NCBI GenBank assembly: GCA_913775095.1
Contig: CAJYIW010000017.1
Span: forward strand, 1-64,000
Length of the DNA: 64,000 nt
Direction of reading: 5' to 3'
Origin: an uncultured Siphonobacter sp.
Lineage (GTDB): Bacteria; Bacteroidota; Bacteroidia; Cytophagales; Spirosomataceae
Position numbers and translations under genes: made by a program. Shown here piece by piece: positions 1 through 10,500 of the stretch (positions are counted from its first letter, which is position 1; every line of letters begins with the position of its first letter). The notes under the pieces were generated by a model. That model made no database searches. It was not told the DNA's origin and worked only from the letters and a program-made list of their open reading frames with translations.

Positions 1-145
1 CAGAGACGGAGCCCCCCGGAGCGGAGATGGTGCCCACCAGGGAGTTATGGCTTTCGTAGGTGTACCTGCTTAAAAGCAGCTGCTGGGCCTGGGCTGAACC
101 CGACAGCAGCGATACAAGGCCTGCGAGAATGATGGTTCTGATCAT
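1..145 (-). CDS. Exported protein of unknown function, N-terminal fragment
   Basis: This is the first 48 codons of a minus-strand gene that runs off the left edge. It starts at the ATG at 143-145. The product begins with a clear signal peptide (MIRTIILAGLVSLLSGSAQA, cleavage expected after the AQA), followed by mature sequence QQLLLSRYTYESHNSLVGT. It lies 45 bp downstream of the Gfo/Idh/MocA gene with no terminator between them, so it is probably the last visible member of the SusCD operon. The visible part is too short to assign a family. Confidence 0.7.
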   Translation of the reverse strand, partial: MIRTIILAGLVSLLSGSAQAQQLLLSRYTYESHNSLVGTISAPGGSVS

Positions 146-190
146 TTAAAGGGAGTTAAAATCCTGAATCTGGCTGTATGGGCGTGATCG

Positions 191-1162
191 TTACCTGGAG
201 AAAGCCGGTAAAGCTACCCGCTTTCCTCCATTTTTGCGACTCTCATCGGCGGCCTGCATAAACGCAAAAATTTCCAGCGTTTGTGCGGCTGAAACGGGAG
301 GCTGATGCGTTTCAAAAAAGTTCAGGATGGTATCGATCAGCGGCTGATAGGTACTGAAAGGTCCCAGCGGAGCAATGCCTTTTTCCCCAAAGGCCGTACC
401 GGCAATGGACGTGGCTCCCGATCGAATTCCCCGCACGGTACCGATCCGTCCATCCGCCCAGATACCAGTGACCAGGTCACTATCTTTTTCATAGCTGCGG
501 CTGACGGTCTGGCATCCGGGGCCCATGACCGTGAAAAGCATTTCAACCCCATGAATGGCGTACCAGGCCAGATCCAGATGGTTCTTTTCCAGTTCAGCGG
601 GCGTGTAGACATCGGCCCCGAGCACCTTACCAATCGATCCCTGAACGACTTTTTCAACGTTAGGGTCATAGCGAAGGGCCGAGGAAGAGAACACGGGAGT
701 CTGGTATTGGTGGGCGGCTTTAAAAATGGCCTCGGCTCCGGCTAAACTGGCGGCAATGGGTTTATCAATAAATAAGGGTTTCCGGGCTTTCAACACGGGA
801 AGAGCCTGCTCCAGATGCGGTCGTCCGTCATTGGTTTCCAGCAAGACATAATCGACTTTACGGAGCAGAGCTTCAATGGAATCTACAATTTCAATGCCCA
901 TATCAATTACGGCCTGCGTAACGCCGGCTTTGAGCTGAAGAGCCGAGGAGATGTCTTTGCTTCCCTGAGCATAGGCCGCGACCACTTTGAAGCCGCTGTT
1001 GCCCGTATTGATGAGTTTGGAAAATACCTGACTATGCGAGGTATCGAGGCCAATGATACCGATGCGACGGTTTTCAGGGGCCACAGCCCAGGAGTCAAAT
1101 GATAAGCCAACGCCTGCCAAAGCAGTCGTTTTCAGGAAGGTGCGACGCGAAAGTTCTTTCAT
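191..1162 (-). CDS. Gfo/Idh/MocA-family oxidoreductase, Tat-exported
   Basis: Predicted NAD(P)-dependent sugar or polyol oxidoreductase of 323 residues. The start at 1162 is chosen because it begins MKELSRRTFLKTTALAGVG, a twin-arginine (Tat) signal; the open frame extends further upstream but only into the 3' end of the preceding gene. After the signal comes a Rossmann start (RRIGIIGLDTSHSQ) and a DKP motif in RKPLFIDKPIAAS, at the place where the family normally has EKP. The C-terminal half is the substrate-binding alpha/beta domain. Tat export implies that it folds with its cofactor in the cytoplasm and then acts in the periplasm. It starts 13 bp after the stop of the PQQ-type dehydrogenase, so both are probably on one transcript. 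The substrate is not evident; the family is very broad. Confidence 0.85.
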   Translation of the reverse strand: MKELSRRTFLKTTALAGVGLSFDSWAVAPENRRIGIIGLDTSHSQVFSKLINTGNSGFKVVAAYAQGSKDISSALQLKAGVTQAVIDMGIEIVDSIEALLRKVDYVLLETNDGRPHLEQALPVLKARKPLFIDKPIAASLAGAEAIFKAAHQYQTPVFSSSALRYDPNVEKVVQGSIGKVLGADVYTPAELEKNHLDLAWYAIHGVEMLFTVMGPGCQTVSRSYEKDSDLVTGIWADGRIGTVRGIRSGATSIAGTAFGEKGIAPLGPFSTYQPLIDTILNFFETHQPPVSAAQTLEIFAFMQAADESRKNGGKRVALPAFSR

Positions 1163-1175
1163 TGGTATAATAGAT

Positions 1176-3836
1176 TTATTCTTTTTCAACCTGCATCCAA
1201 TCAACGTTGAACAGATTGACCCAGCCAGCTTTGGGGTTCCGAAAGACAATGTACCAGTCGTGAAGACCCGGCTGGGGCTTAACTGGAGCCGTAAATTCCT
1301 GCCAGCCCGGCTGTTTCCCGGCTGGGATATCTACTTGTCCTACCAACAGTCCAGTAGGGCTGCCCAGCCGGATTTCAATGCTTCCACCGGGGCCATCCGG
1401 CTGTACGCGGAAGCGGATACGTTTGACCGAAGTTAGATCCAGTTCGTTAAACCGCACGTATTTTCCTTCGGAAATACTGTGGATATACGAAACAAAATTC
1501 GTCTGTAAGGTGGCCGGAACGACTCCTACATTTCCCTCCTGATACTCTTCCATCTGCAGTAAGGGATCCCGGAGCACGAGCTGGTGGTGCGAAGACAAGG
1601 GTTCAATCCCGCGAGCCCCCCGGTCCGTGTAGGACGCTCGCAAAACATAAGCTCCCTCCCGGCCTTTGCCCACGTGTTCCTGCAGGGGTATGTTTCCGCG
1701 TAAGGCCAGGCGGGGCTTTTCCTGAGCCAGCGAGAGAATGTACTCGCTTAACTGACGGGCCTGCCCGTGAGACAGATCGGCATGAGGGGGCATGGGGTAA
1801 CTGCCCCAGTTGCCACTGCCGCCGGTAATGATTTTTTGGGCAAGGGCCTGAGCGGCCCCGCTCTGCCCCCGGTACCGCTGAGAAATGGTCTTCAGGGCAG
1901 GACCGATGGATTTAGCCTCAAGAGCATGACAGGCTTTACAGTCGAGGGACTGATACAATTTTACAGCGGCGGCATCCTGCGGTGATTCCCCTGCTGATAA
2001 GACACTGGCCAGATCTTTTCCAAACGTCAGGTAATGAAAGGAGACACTGACCCGGGCCGGGTCAATGGTCTGATCTTCCCGATCCTGTACCCGTACCTGA
2101 TAATCCAGAGAGCTTTCATTCCAGTAAAAGCTTCGGTTGTGCCGGGTAACAATGCTCACGTCAGGAGGGGTGTTGCCTACTTTGATGGGCAACGTAGAAA
2201 AACTTTCTCCGCCCTTTGAGTCAGTCACAGTCAGGGTCACGGGATACACGCCGGGTTTCGTAAACGTATGGCTGAGTTCACGACCTTTGCGGATCAGGGA
2301 ACCAATTTTCCAGCTAAACTGAAGGTTGTCGCCCGGATCGTAGTCTTTCGAGCGTGCGGCCGACAAGCGAACCGTCAGGGGGAGACCTCCGTAGCGTTTG
2401 TCCACGTCAATAACCGCTATGGGTTTGCGGTTACCTTCGGCATATTCCACCCGGATCAGCCCGGCGTCCGTATTCCTGGCAAACCAGTTGGTGCCGTAGG
2501 CCAGCAGATAAATCGCTCCGTCGGGGGCCAGCTGCATATCCATCGGTGCAACGACATTCAGCTGCGGAAGAAAAGGCTCCATCTTAACGTAGTTGCCCTG
2601 TTCATCCAGGGTAACGGCCATGATCCAGCGGCGAATCCATTCGTAAATGAAAAGCTTGCCGTTGTAATATTCCGGCAGCCGGTAAGGAGCATTTTTGTAT
2701 AAATCACTGTAATACACGGGGCCCGCCATGGCACTGGCTCCTCCCTTACCGACCATCGGCCATCGTTTGGAAGGTCCTTTGCCGTACCAGATCATAGCCG
2801 GCTGGGCGGGAGGAAGCTGCTTTATACCCGTGTTGTTAGGCGATTGATTGACCGGATGAGCCGGATCCTGTCTGGGGCCTTCCTTCTTGGTAGCAAAATC
2901 ATATTTGGGAAAAGCTTCGTTGTCTCCCAGAAAATAGGGATAGCCAAAAAAGCCCGGCTGGCGGGCCTGATTAATTTCGTCGTAACTCATGGTGCCTTCC
3001 TGAGCCGGCACCTGCGTATCCGGACCCACATCTCCCCAGTAGACAAAGCTGTTTTTAGGGTCTACTGAAACGCGGAAGGGATTCCGGCAACCCATGACGT
3101 AAATCTCAGGGCGGCCCTGGGAACCATCCCTGGGAAACAGATTGCCATCGGGAATACTGTAGGTACCGTTAGCCTCGGGCCTGATTCGTAGAATTTTTCC
3201 CCGCAGGTCATTGCTGTTGGCCGACGTGCCCTGTCCATCGGCCAGCTGGCGGCCGGGGCGTTCGTCGGTCGGGTTGTGCCCCTCGATTTCTTCGGCATTG
3301 GTATTATCGCCAATGGATAAGTACAGAAGCTTATCGGGTCCAAAGGTCAGATACCCTGCCGAGTGACAGCAATACGTTCGCTGAGTCGGTACTTCCAGCA
3401 GCACTTTCTTGCTGTCTTCCAGTAATTTTTCTCCCCTGAACTCGTAGCGGACCAGCTGACTCACGTGACGATCACCGCCCAGTCCATAATAGAAATAGAT
3501 CCAGTGGTTGGTTTTAAAATCCGGGTCGGCGGCTACCCCCAGGAGGCCGTCCTCGATGCCACTGAATACGTTAAAATGAGCAATGGTTTTAAGTTGCCGC
3601 TGCTGAGCATCGTACAAACGAACGGCTCCCTTGCGTTCCACGACCAGTACGTTCAGGTTGGGTAAAATGGCCATTTGCATGGGTTCATCGAACCCTTCCG
3701 CCAGAGTGATCGGTGTAAATCGGCTGCTGTCGGGCGGACTTAACTCGTAGCGGCCTGCCGGACGCTCCGGCAGGCGGGGCCACATCGTCAAAGCTCCGAG
3801 TACGGCAAGAACTAAACTAAATTTAATAGAGGTCAT
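1176..3836 (-). CDS. PQQ-type sugar dehydrogenase with PKD, cytochrome c and carbohydrate-binding-like domains
   Basis: Large exported oxidoreductase of 886 residues. The start at 3836 (MTSIKFSLVLAVLGALTMWP) supplies an N-terminal hydrophobic export segment; an upstream in-frame start would add 22 residues without one. Domains in order: a glucose/sorbosone-dehydrogenase beta-propeller (about 40-465, with EDGLLGVAADPDF and RNPFRVSVDP), a PKD domain (about 475-555), a class I cytochrome c (about 625-705, haem site CKACH at 633-637, likely axial Met in SYPMPPH) and a C-terminal beta-sandwich resembling CBM6-like modules (about 765-886). The family oxidises sugars using PQQ, and electrons could pass directly to the attached haem. 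Relatives in Bacteroidota often also carry a ThuA domain, which is absent here. It sits in the SusCD operon between the ADP-ribosylglycohydrolase (80 bp) and the Gfo/Idh/MocA gene (13 bp). Confidence 0.87.
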   Translation of the reverse strand: MTSIKFSLVLAVLGALTMWPRLPERPAGRYELSPPDSSRFTPITLAEGFDEPMQMAILPNLNVLVVERKGAVRLYDAQQRQLKTIAHFNVFSGIEDGLLGVAADPDFKTNHWIYFYYGLGGDRHVSQLVRYEFRGEKLLEDSKKVLLEVPTQRTYCCHSAGYLTFGPDKLLYLSIGDNTNAEEIEGHNPTDERPGRQLADGQGTSANSNDLRGKILRIRPEANGTYSIPDGNLFPRDGSQGRPEIYVMGCRNPFRVSVDPKNSFVYWGDVGPDTQVPAQEGTMSYDEINQARQPGFFGYPYFLGDNEAFPKYDFATKKEGPRQDPAHPVNQSPNNTGIKQLPPAQPAMIWYGKGPSKRWPMVGKGGASAMAGPVYYSDLYKNAPYRLPEYYNGKLFIYEWIRRWIMAVTLDEQGNYVKMEPFLPQLNVVAPMDMQLAPDGAIYLLAYGTNWFARNTDAGLIRVEYAEGNRKPIAVIDVDKRYGGLPLTVRLSAARSKDYDPGDNLQFSWKIGSLIRKGRELSHTFTKPGVYPVTLTVTDSKGGESFSTLPIKVGNTPPDVSIVTRHNRSFYWNESSLDYQVRVQDREDQTIDPARVSVSFHYLTFGKDLASVLSAGESPQDAAAVKLYQSLDCKACHALEAKSIGPALKTISQRYRGQSGAAQALAQKIITGGSGNWGSYPMPPHADLSHGQARQLSEYILSLAQEKPRLALRGNIPLQEHVGKGREGAYVLRASYTDRGARGIEPLSSHHQLVLRDPLLQMEEYQEGNVGVVPATLQTNFVSYIHSISEGKYVRFNELDLTSVKRIRFRVQPDGPGGSIEIRLGSPTGLLVGQVDIPAGKQPGWQEFTAPVKPQPGLHDWYIVFRNPKAGWVNLFNVDWMQVEKE

Positions 3837-3916
3837 GGATTCGTCAATTGGTAGAATAGAGGATCCTTCTGTGTATAGAAAAATCTTCGGGAACAGACTC
3901 AAATCGTCGTGATTTT

Positions 3917-5482
3917 TTAGTCAGGACGGTGAAATCCCCGGACGGGCTGGTCCGTGTAATAGAGGTATTCGCCGGCCACCAGCTCATAAGCCGGATCAGG
4001 GTTAAGCACTTTTAGGGTAATCTGATGCGGTTTTTTAGGTAGGTGATACTGCCAGAACAGCTCGGTACGGCGTTTGCTGGGAGTCAGCGGAAAGCTGGCT
4101 TCCTCTTTCAGAAGGTCATCCACGTACAAAGCTGCCCGCAGGACATGGCCCGGATTGGAACCCGGTCTGGAGCGAACGTGCCCCCGGATGACGAAACCAA
4201 TGGACTCCGGACTGGTAAACCCGAGGCTATCCTGAAAGGCCCGGAACAAAGGCTTTTTCTCAACCGGAAAATGACCCCTGAAGTTTTCTTCCATGGGAGC
4301 CGTTTGGATGACTCCGGTTTGAATTTCTACCTGACTATTGCCCACCTTCCCGCGGTGCTGCCGGATGTTTTCCAGGGCATGTCGGTAGCTAAGCTCGTAG
4401 ACTTCCTGAAGCGACCATTTGCTATAGGGCAGGGTCAGGGCTTCTGCTTTCCGGAGAGGCTTCAGCCAGTAGGCCGGAATCCGGTCATAGCCCAGTAGGG
4501 TACCTAAAATACCCGCCGCCGTCGAAGGGTTACAGTCCGAGTCCTGTCCCGCCCGCGTGGAGATTTCCAGCGTTTGGGTAAAGTCTCCATTGCCGTAAAG
4601 CAGCCCCATCACGACGTACGCTGCATTTACTTTGGCATCGATGTTGAGGGGGTGAAATACGCCATCCGGGCAGCCCACCTCCTGAGCCCATTTCCGCTGG
4701 ACCTCAAACCAGGTTTTCTTCCAGTCATCGGGATACTGGTGGTGCCAGGTAATCACATCCTGAATGCACTGGTGAAATTTGCTCGAACGTGGAATGGCCT
4801 TCAGGGCATCCCGGACAATCTCCTGCACATTGTTACTGACGAAAGCCAGCGAGTACATCGTGGCTACGTAGAGTCCACCGTAATAGCCATCCCCCGAACT
4901 CATGAGATGACCAACCTTATCGGCTATTTCGGCGGCGGCTTCCGGCATGGCCGGGCTCATCAATCCGGCAAAATCGGCTTCAATCTGAAAATCAATGTCA
5001 TCGGCATGCGGGTTATGCAGGTAATGCCCGGATTGCGGAGCCGACAGTCCCTGCTGAAGGTTATAACGCCCGGCCTGATTGGCATGCCAGAGCTCGTAAC
5101 CCGACCGGGCGTAAGCCCGGGCAAAGGAATCGACCGGGGCACGAAGGCCGTGCTGCTCCAGGATGGATACAAAGGTTAAATCCATGTAAATGTCATCATA
5201 GAGGCCCGGAAAGGTCTTCATCGCTTTCCTCACGTAATCCTCATCCCAGGGAATTCGCTGATCATCGGCGATGAAAGTACCCTGATAAACAAATTCAGTG
5301 GGCCAGCCAAAGCTGACTCCAATGGTTTGCCCGGCCCAGCCGCCCCGGATTTTATCCCGCAGTTCCTGTAAGGAAATGGTTACCTGACCCGGGACCGGAT
5401 CATTCGGTCGGGTCGTCAGGGGCATTCCCAGCAGACCCAGACTGAACACTCCGGCCCCCAAAATTCTGCTTATGTACTTCAT
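3917..5482 (-). CDS. Exported ADP-ribosylglycohydrolase-family protein
   Basis: Protein of 521 residues starting at 5482; the ATG overlaps the stop of the upstream lipoprotein gene as ATGA (5479-5482), implying translational coupling. An N-terminal export signal (MKYISRILGAGVFSLGLLGM) is followed by an ADP-ribosylglycohydrolase (ARH) fold. Visible family marks are LRDKIRGGWAGQTIGVSFG, the acidic stretch YDDIYMDLTF and GQDSDCNPSTAAG; these Asp residues bind the two metal ions in characterised members. After about residue 380 comes an extra beta-rich domain of roughly 130 residues that is not part of the ARH fold. Classical members remove ADP-ribose from proteins inside the cell. An exported copy in a SusCD operon more likely cleaves an N- or O-glycosidic bond in an imported riboside or glycan. 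That role is inference. Confidence 0.85.
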   Translation of the reverse strand: MKYISRILGAGVFSLGLLGMPLTTRPNDPVPGQVTISLQELRDKIRGGWAGQTIGVSFGWPTEFVYQGTFIADDQRIPWDEDYVRKAMKTFPGLYDDIYMDLTFVSILEQHGLRAPVDSFARAYARSGYELWHANQAGRYNLQQGLSAPQSGHYLHNPHADDIDFQIEADFAGLMSPAMPEAAAEIADKVGHLMSSGDGYYGGLYVATMYSLAFVSNNVQEIVRDALKAIPRSSKFHQCIQDVITWHHQYPDDWKKTWFEVQRKWAQEVGCPDGVFHPLNIDAKVNAAYVVMGLLYGNGDFTQTLEISTRAGQDSDCNPSTAAGILGTLLGYDRIPAYWLKPLRKAEALTLPYSKWSLQEVYELSYRHALENIRQHRGKVGNSQVEIQTGVIQTAPMEENFRGHFPVEKKPLFRAFQDSLGFTSPESIGFVIRGHVRSRPGSNPGHVLRAALYVDDLLKEEASFPLTPSKRRTELFWQYHLPKKPHQITLKVLNPDPAYELVAGEYLYYTDQPVRGFHRPD

Positions 5483-5856
5483 TTCGTCTGCGTTACCATC
5501 ACCCGATAGGTACGGACCTTCTGCCGCCCCGATACGATTTCCAGCGAAAAAGGCTGGCTCATGTCCATCAGTCCCATGGCGGGTCTGGACTGAGCATCGG
5601 AAGGAATGGAGCCCCGGAGTTTTAATTCTTTGGGATTGATGGCCAGTCCCGCCGAAGTTTTGGCGGGTAAGGTCACGCGAACCGTATCTCCGCTGAAGAC
5701 TCCATTGTAGCGGGCACTGTTTTCGTCGGCTCCGGGTACGTTTACCCAAAGGGCCGAAAGGGTGTTGTCATCGTTGCGGGGATTCACATCGGGTGAATCA
5801 CAGGCTCCTAACAACAGCAGTAAAGCGAAAGCAACGGATGTTTTCATCAAACGCAT
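5479..5856 (-). CDS. Small surface lipoprotein in SusE/F-like position
   Basis: Lipoprotein of 125 residues (or 122 from the second ATG, MKTSVAF). The signal ends in a lipobox (LLLLLGAC), with acylated Cys at residue 19. The mature part is a single small beta-rich domain (for example VRVTLPAKTSAGLAINPKEL and VRTYRVMVTQTK), reminiscent of the small DUF5018-like domains that follow SusD in many Bacteroidota loci. I cannot assign the family firmly. It begins 12 bp after the SusD stop and overlaps the ADP-ribosylglycohydrolase start by 4 bp. Its likely role is an accessory ligand-binding lipoprotein on the outer membrane, inferred only from position and lipobox. Confidence 0.72.
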   Translation of the reverse strand: MRLMKTSVAFALLLLLGACDSPDVNPRNDDNTLSALWVNVPGADENSARYNGVFSGDTVRVTLPAKTSAGLAINPKELKLRGSIPSDAQSRPAMGLMDMSQPFSLEIVSGRQKVRTYRVMVTQTK

Positions 5857-5868
5857 CGGTCAAGAGGA

Positions 5869-7560
5869 TTACCATCCCTGGATTTGAGTCAGGGCGGGAT
5901 TATTAATAATTTCTGCCATCGGTAAAGGAATGTAGTACGTAATGGGGGCAAAGAAGCGATCCTGTTTGTCGCTGTCTACCACTTCATAACGCACACTCCC
6001 GTCTGCTTTGGGGAGGGGCCGGTGGCCGTGCACCCGCAGGTTATTCAGGACGAGGTGAGCTTTACGCCAGCGTTTTAAATCCCAGTAGCGATGACCTTCA
6101 AAGGCCAGTTCTACGATCCGCTCGTGTTCGATGGCCGCCATCAACTCCGAAGGACTGGTGGCTTTCACGCCGGGCAGGCCCGCCCGCCGGCGTAGCTTGT
6201 CGATCATCTGGCGGGCTTTTTCATACTGACCCGTCTTGGTAAGGGCCTCCGCGTGGATGAGCAGAACCTCGGCGTAGCGAAGCTCAATGGATTGCTGCTC
6301 GCTGGCGTTACGCAGCGGGTCTACGTTGGTGGAATCCAGGTATTTGCGAAGGTAATACCCCGTGACGGTTCGCTTGGGATCGGCCTGCGATCCGTAGTCA
6401 ATGTACCCGTCCGTTCCGGTAGCGGTGTTTAAAACCCGATTTTTCCAGGTAGCTCCGTGGGTCAGAATGGTTCCGTAAAAACGCGGCTCCCGGCCCTGGT
6501 AGGGGCGAGCCGCCATGGCGGGATCGGCCCAGGAAAAAGGGCGGCCATCGGCCATTTCATAAGCATCCGAAAGCTCCGCCGTGGGTACTCCCTTACCGCC
6601 CTGTCCGGGTACATCCGCCGGAGGAGCGTAATCCCGGTCAAACGTATGAGTCAGGGCCGGGCGGACGTAGTTGAAGCCCAGGATCATCTCTTTGTTATTC
6701 TTCGTGCTGAATACACTGGAAAACTGGGGCAGTAGCTGATACACCCCTTTGCTTTCCAGGTCAACAACCGCCTGAGCGGCGGCAGCGGCATTCTGGTAAT
6801 AGGAGGCAGCCTTCGTGGATGGTACGCCCGTCAGGGGATCGCTGTTGTACTGCTTTTTGTCGTATTCGGCAATGGAGGCCGCGTAAAGCCAGCTTCGGGC
6901 CAGCAGGGCATAGGCTGCTCCCCGCGTGGCTCTGCCCAGATCAGCAGCACTGCGGGTTTCGGGGAGGTGCTGGGCCGCAAAGCTGAGGTCACGGGCGATG
7001 AAATTCCAGCACTCATCTTCCGACGAACGGGGATTGTTGTTTTCGGTGATCGGCTTCTCCAGCAAAATCACACTGCCGTGCAGCTTCACCAGCCAGAAGT
7101 ACACATAGGCCCTGAGAAAACGGGCTTCGGCCTGGTAGGCATTGCGGGTCGTGGAATCGGAAAAAGTCTGATACTGGTTCGTACCACTCAGAAAATTATT
7201 GATGGCGAAAATTCGCTGATAGCCCTGAGTCCAGTACGAAAACGTAGGGTTTGCTGCCGTAATGCTGGAGGGGTTAAAGGCCACCATATTGGCCGTCCCG
7301 CTGCCGCTGGAAATGGACGTATTCTTGATGAGGTCCGTTAACGCGTCCGTATTATTGGCATATCCCAGGGGCATGGTACCAAAAGCAAAATCATTCAGAA
7401 CGGCGTACTGATCCAGCAGGTACAGTTTTGCGTTGTTTTCATTGGCCCAGACCGTGACGTCCGTGTACCGATCCCGGGGAGTTACGTCAAGTTTACAGGA
7501 CTCCAGCAGCCCTGTGAGCAGACCCAGCAGGAGGGCCAGTCGGATGAATGGTAGTTTCAT
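5869..7560 (-). CDS. SusD/RagB-family nutrient-binding outer-membrane lipoprotein
   Basis: Lipoprotein of 563 residues with lipobox LLESC (Cys22). It shows the SusD pattern: TPR-like helices in the N-terminal half (YQAEARFLRAYVYFWLVKLH) and the C-terminal signature IVELAFEGHRYWDLKRWRKA shared by the RagB/SusD family. SusD proteins form a lid over the SusC transporter and capture the ligand at the cell surface. The gene begins 18 bp after the SusC stop, the usual SusC-SusD spacing for a shared mRNA. Length is normal for the family. The ligand cannot be read from sequence; the downstream genes point to a sugar-containing compound. Confidence 0.95.
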   Translation of the reverse strand: MKLPFIRLALLLGLLTGLLESCKLDVTPRDRYTDVTVWANENNAKLYLLDQYAVLNDFAFGTMPLGYANNTDALTDLIKNTSISSGSGTANMVAFNPSSITAANPTFSYWTQGYQRIFAINNFLSGTNQYQTFSDSTTRNAYQAEARFLRAYVYFWLVKLHGSVILLEKPITENNNPRSSEDECWNFIARDLSFAAQHLPETRSAADLGRATRGAAYALLARSWLYAASIAEYDKKQYNSDPLTGVPSTKAASYYQNAAAAAQAVVDLESKGVYQLLPQFSSVFSTKNNKEMILGFNYVRPALTHTFDRDYAPPADVPGQGGKGVPTAELSDAYEMADGRPFSWADPAMAARPYQGREPRFYGTILTHGATWKNRVLNTATGTDGYIDYGSQADPKRTVTGYYLRKYLDSTNVDPLRNASEQQSIELRYAEVLLIHAEALTKTGQYEKARQMIDKLRRRAGLPGVKATSPSELMAAIEHERIVELAFEGHRYWDLKRWRKAHLVLNNLRVHGHRPLPKADGSVRYEVVDSDKQDRFFAPITYYIPLPMAEIINNPALTQIQGW

Positions 7561-7578
7561 TGGCTAGTGGTTGTTTCG

Positions 7579-10500
7579 TTAGAAAGTAAGGGTCGTTCCG
7601 ACTGAAAACACCCGTTGCTGGGGATAAAACCCGGCCTGCACGACGCTGGGGGTTTCCGGATCGGCGTATTTAATGCTATCGAAAGTGAACAGATTGGATC
7701 CCGCTGCGTAGAATCGCCACTGCTGAATTTTCAGGCGGCTCAGGAAATCCTTGGGAAGGGAATAGCCAATCTGTAAAGACTTGAGCCGCAGGTAACTGCC
7801 GTCCCGCACGAAGAAGGAGTTCTGATACCCATTCTGATTGGTCAGGCCTGCTTTATTGGCCGTCAGGCGGGGATACTTCGCATCGGGGTTATCGGGACGC
7901 CAGGAATCTTCCACCAGAAAGTAAGGACTGTTGCCATTACCAGAGAACGTTTGGGTATATACGGTGTTGCTTTGAACGCCACTGTTATACAGTCCCGCCA
8001 GAATGACGTTCGACCGGGCCGCTCCCTGTAAAAGAGCCGAGAAATCGAAGGGTCCGTATCCGGCCTGTAGATTCAGTCCATACATGATCTCGGGCGTGTT
8101 GCTGCGGCCGATTCGGGTAACATCCTGTTCAAACGATATTTTACCATCGCCATTTAAATCCACGTATTTCACATAGCCCGGTGCTCCCGGTCCGAAGGGG
8201 AAACTCGGACCGCGATCTACTTCTTCCTGGGTCTGGTAAAGGCCGTCCACTAAAAAGCCAAACTTGGTGCCTACGGGCTGGCCCACCCGCCGCTGGGCGG
8301 CTGGTGCGTTGACGGATTCGTTGAGGCGTAAAACGCGGTTGTGGGCGTACGTGAAGTTACCGATCACTTTATAGGAAAATTTCGACTGCTTTTTCCCGTA
8401 ACTGATCTGCAAATCAATGCCCCGGTTATCTACTTTTCCCGCGTTGACCGTGGAGGCAAAATTACCACCCACCGAGGGAGCGAAGATGTTGTTCTGGTTG
8501 GTAAGGATGTTAGAGGTTATTTTGTAGAAGTAATCCAGTTCCAGACTCAGGTTACTATTCCAAAGGCCCAGTTCAATCCCCGCGTTGTACATGGTCGCTT
8601 CTTCCCAGGTAATGCGTGGATTGGCAAGGGCGGTATTACTCAGCGTTGAAACTACCTGATTACCAATGGCTACGACGGGAGTGGTGCGTAGCTGGAAGGA
8701 ATTCAGGTATTGATAGATACTGGTATTATCATTGCCGAGTTTTCCCGCCGAAAGTCGAAGCTTCATGAAGTTGACCGGCGACTGAAGCGGGGTCCAGAAA
8801 TTTTCCTTGCTGATCACCCAGCCCAGCGACGCGGATGGGAAAAAGCCCCAGCGGGTTTGTTCGGGGAAGTTTACCGAGGCGTCGTAGCGGGCGGCTACTT
8901 CCAGCAGGTATTTTTCATCGTACCCATAATTAATCCGGCCCACGTAACCCCCGCGTTTGTACTGCGTGCTACTGCCGGTGGCGGCCCGTAAATCCTCCGT
9001 GGCCTTACTGCCAAAATTCAGATCTAATAATTCCGTGATGGCAAAGTTTCGAGCCTGTGCCCCGAAGCCATTTCCTCCCCAGCCTGAATATTCATAGAGA
9101 AATAAGCCATTGAAGGCATGTTTGCCGAACGTCCGGTCGTAGAGCAGCGAAGGCTGGAAGGTAACCCGGTAAGATTGTGAATAATCCTGAATGAGGTTAT
9201 TTACGCTGTAGGCACTCATGCGGGCGGGAGTCCAGATCCAGCCGGTCGTCGTCCGGTTGCGGACGGCCAGCATGGCGGGTTCGACAAACGTCTTTACTTC
9301 CGTCATCGTTTTATCATACCCCACCAGCAAACGCCCCTGAAGCCCGGATACGCCGGGGACTTTCAGATTCACCGACAGGTTCCCGTTAAACGTGGTGGCC
9401 AGGGCATTCCGATTGCCGATGTCATTTACCGCCACCAGGGGATTTCCAACCCCGGCATCCGAGTTACTCCCCACGGGCAAGCCCGCCGGATTCATCAGGG
9501 GCAGATTGGGCTGCATCCGCTGGGCCAGCAGAAAAGGATTCTGGTAGTTCTGATCCGTTGGAGCCAGAGCGGGGTTCACCCGATCTTCCATCCGTACGGT
9601 AAGGTCCAGACGGGTAGTGATAAAGTCGTTGACATCCGCATCAATGTTGGTACGAACGTTATACCGCTTGTAATTCGTGTTTTTAATCACGCCATTCTGA
9701 TCCCAGTAGCCCAGGGTGGTGAAGTACCGCATGCGGTCCGTTCCGCCGTTCACCGAAACGTTGTGATACTGACTTACGCTGGCATTATTGGTGAGCATTC
9801 CCACCCAGTCCGTATTTCCAAAAAACTCGGATTGATTCGTACCGTTGGCCAGTGAGGCAATGTCTTCATCGCTGTAGGTTAAGGCAAAAGGCGTTTTACC
9901 CTGAGAGACCAGGTACTGATTATCCAGTTCTTCGGCCCGTTTGTACCATTGCATGTAATCAGGCCCATTCAGGAATTTTGGAAAACGGGTATTGCTGTTC
10001 TGCGAGAAGTTGGTTTCATAAGTAATGCTGGGCTTACCGGTTTTTCCACGCTTGGTGGTAACCAGAATAACGCCGTTGGCCGCCCGGGCTCCGTAGACGG
10101 CCGCCGCCGAAGCATCCTTCAGCACGCTGACGGTTTCTACTTCGTTCGGGTCCAGTGAGGTGAAGGGCCGCTCGATACCGTCCACAATGACCAGCGGAGC
10201 ATTATTGCCCGTTGTACTGATGCCCCGAACATTAATGGTTGCGTTATCGGCACCGGGCTGGCCGTAGGGCTGAGTGACGATGACACCCGGCAGGCGGCCT
10301 GCCAGTACATTGGAAATGTTCAGCGGAGGAGCCTGCTTCAGCTGATCGGCCCCGATCTGGGCTACCGAGCCAGTAAGCGTCGACCTCCGCTGCTGGGAAT
10401 ATCCCACCACCACGACCTGATCGAGCTCTTTAGAAGAGGCATTCAGGGAGATGTTAATCTGGGTACGACGATTGACGGCTAATTCCTGAGTAATGTATCC

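Noticed and set aside
3917-5482. ADP-ribosylglycohydrolase as the antitoxin half of a DarTG-like system
   Set aside because: The protein has an export signal, overlaps a SusD-linked lipoprotein gene and has no ADP-ribosyltransferase toxin beside it.
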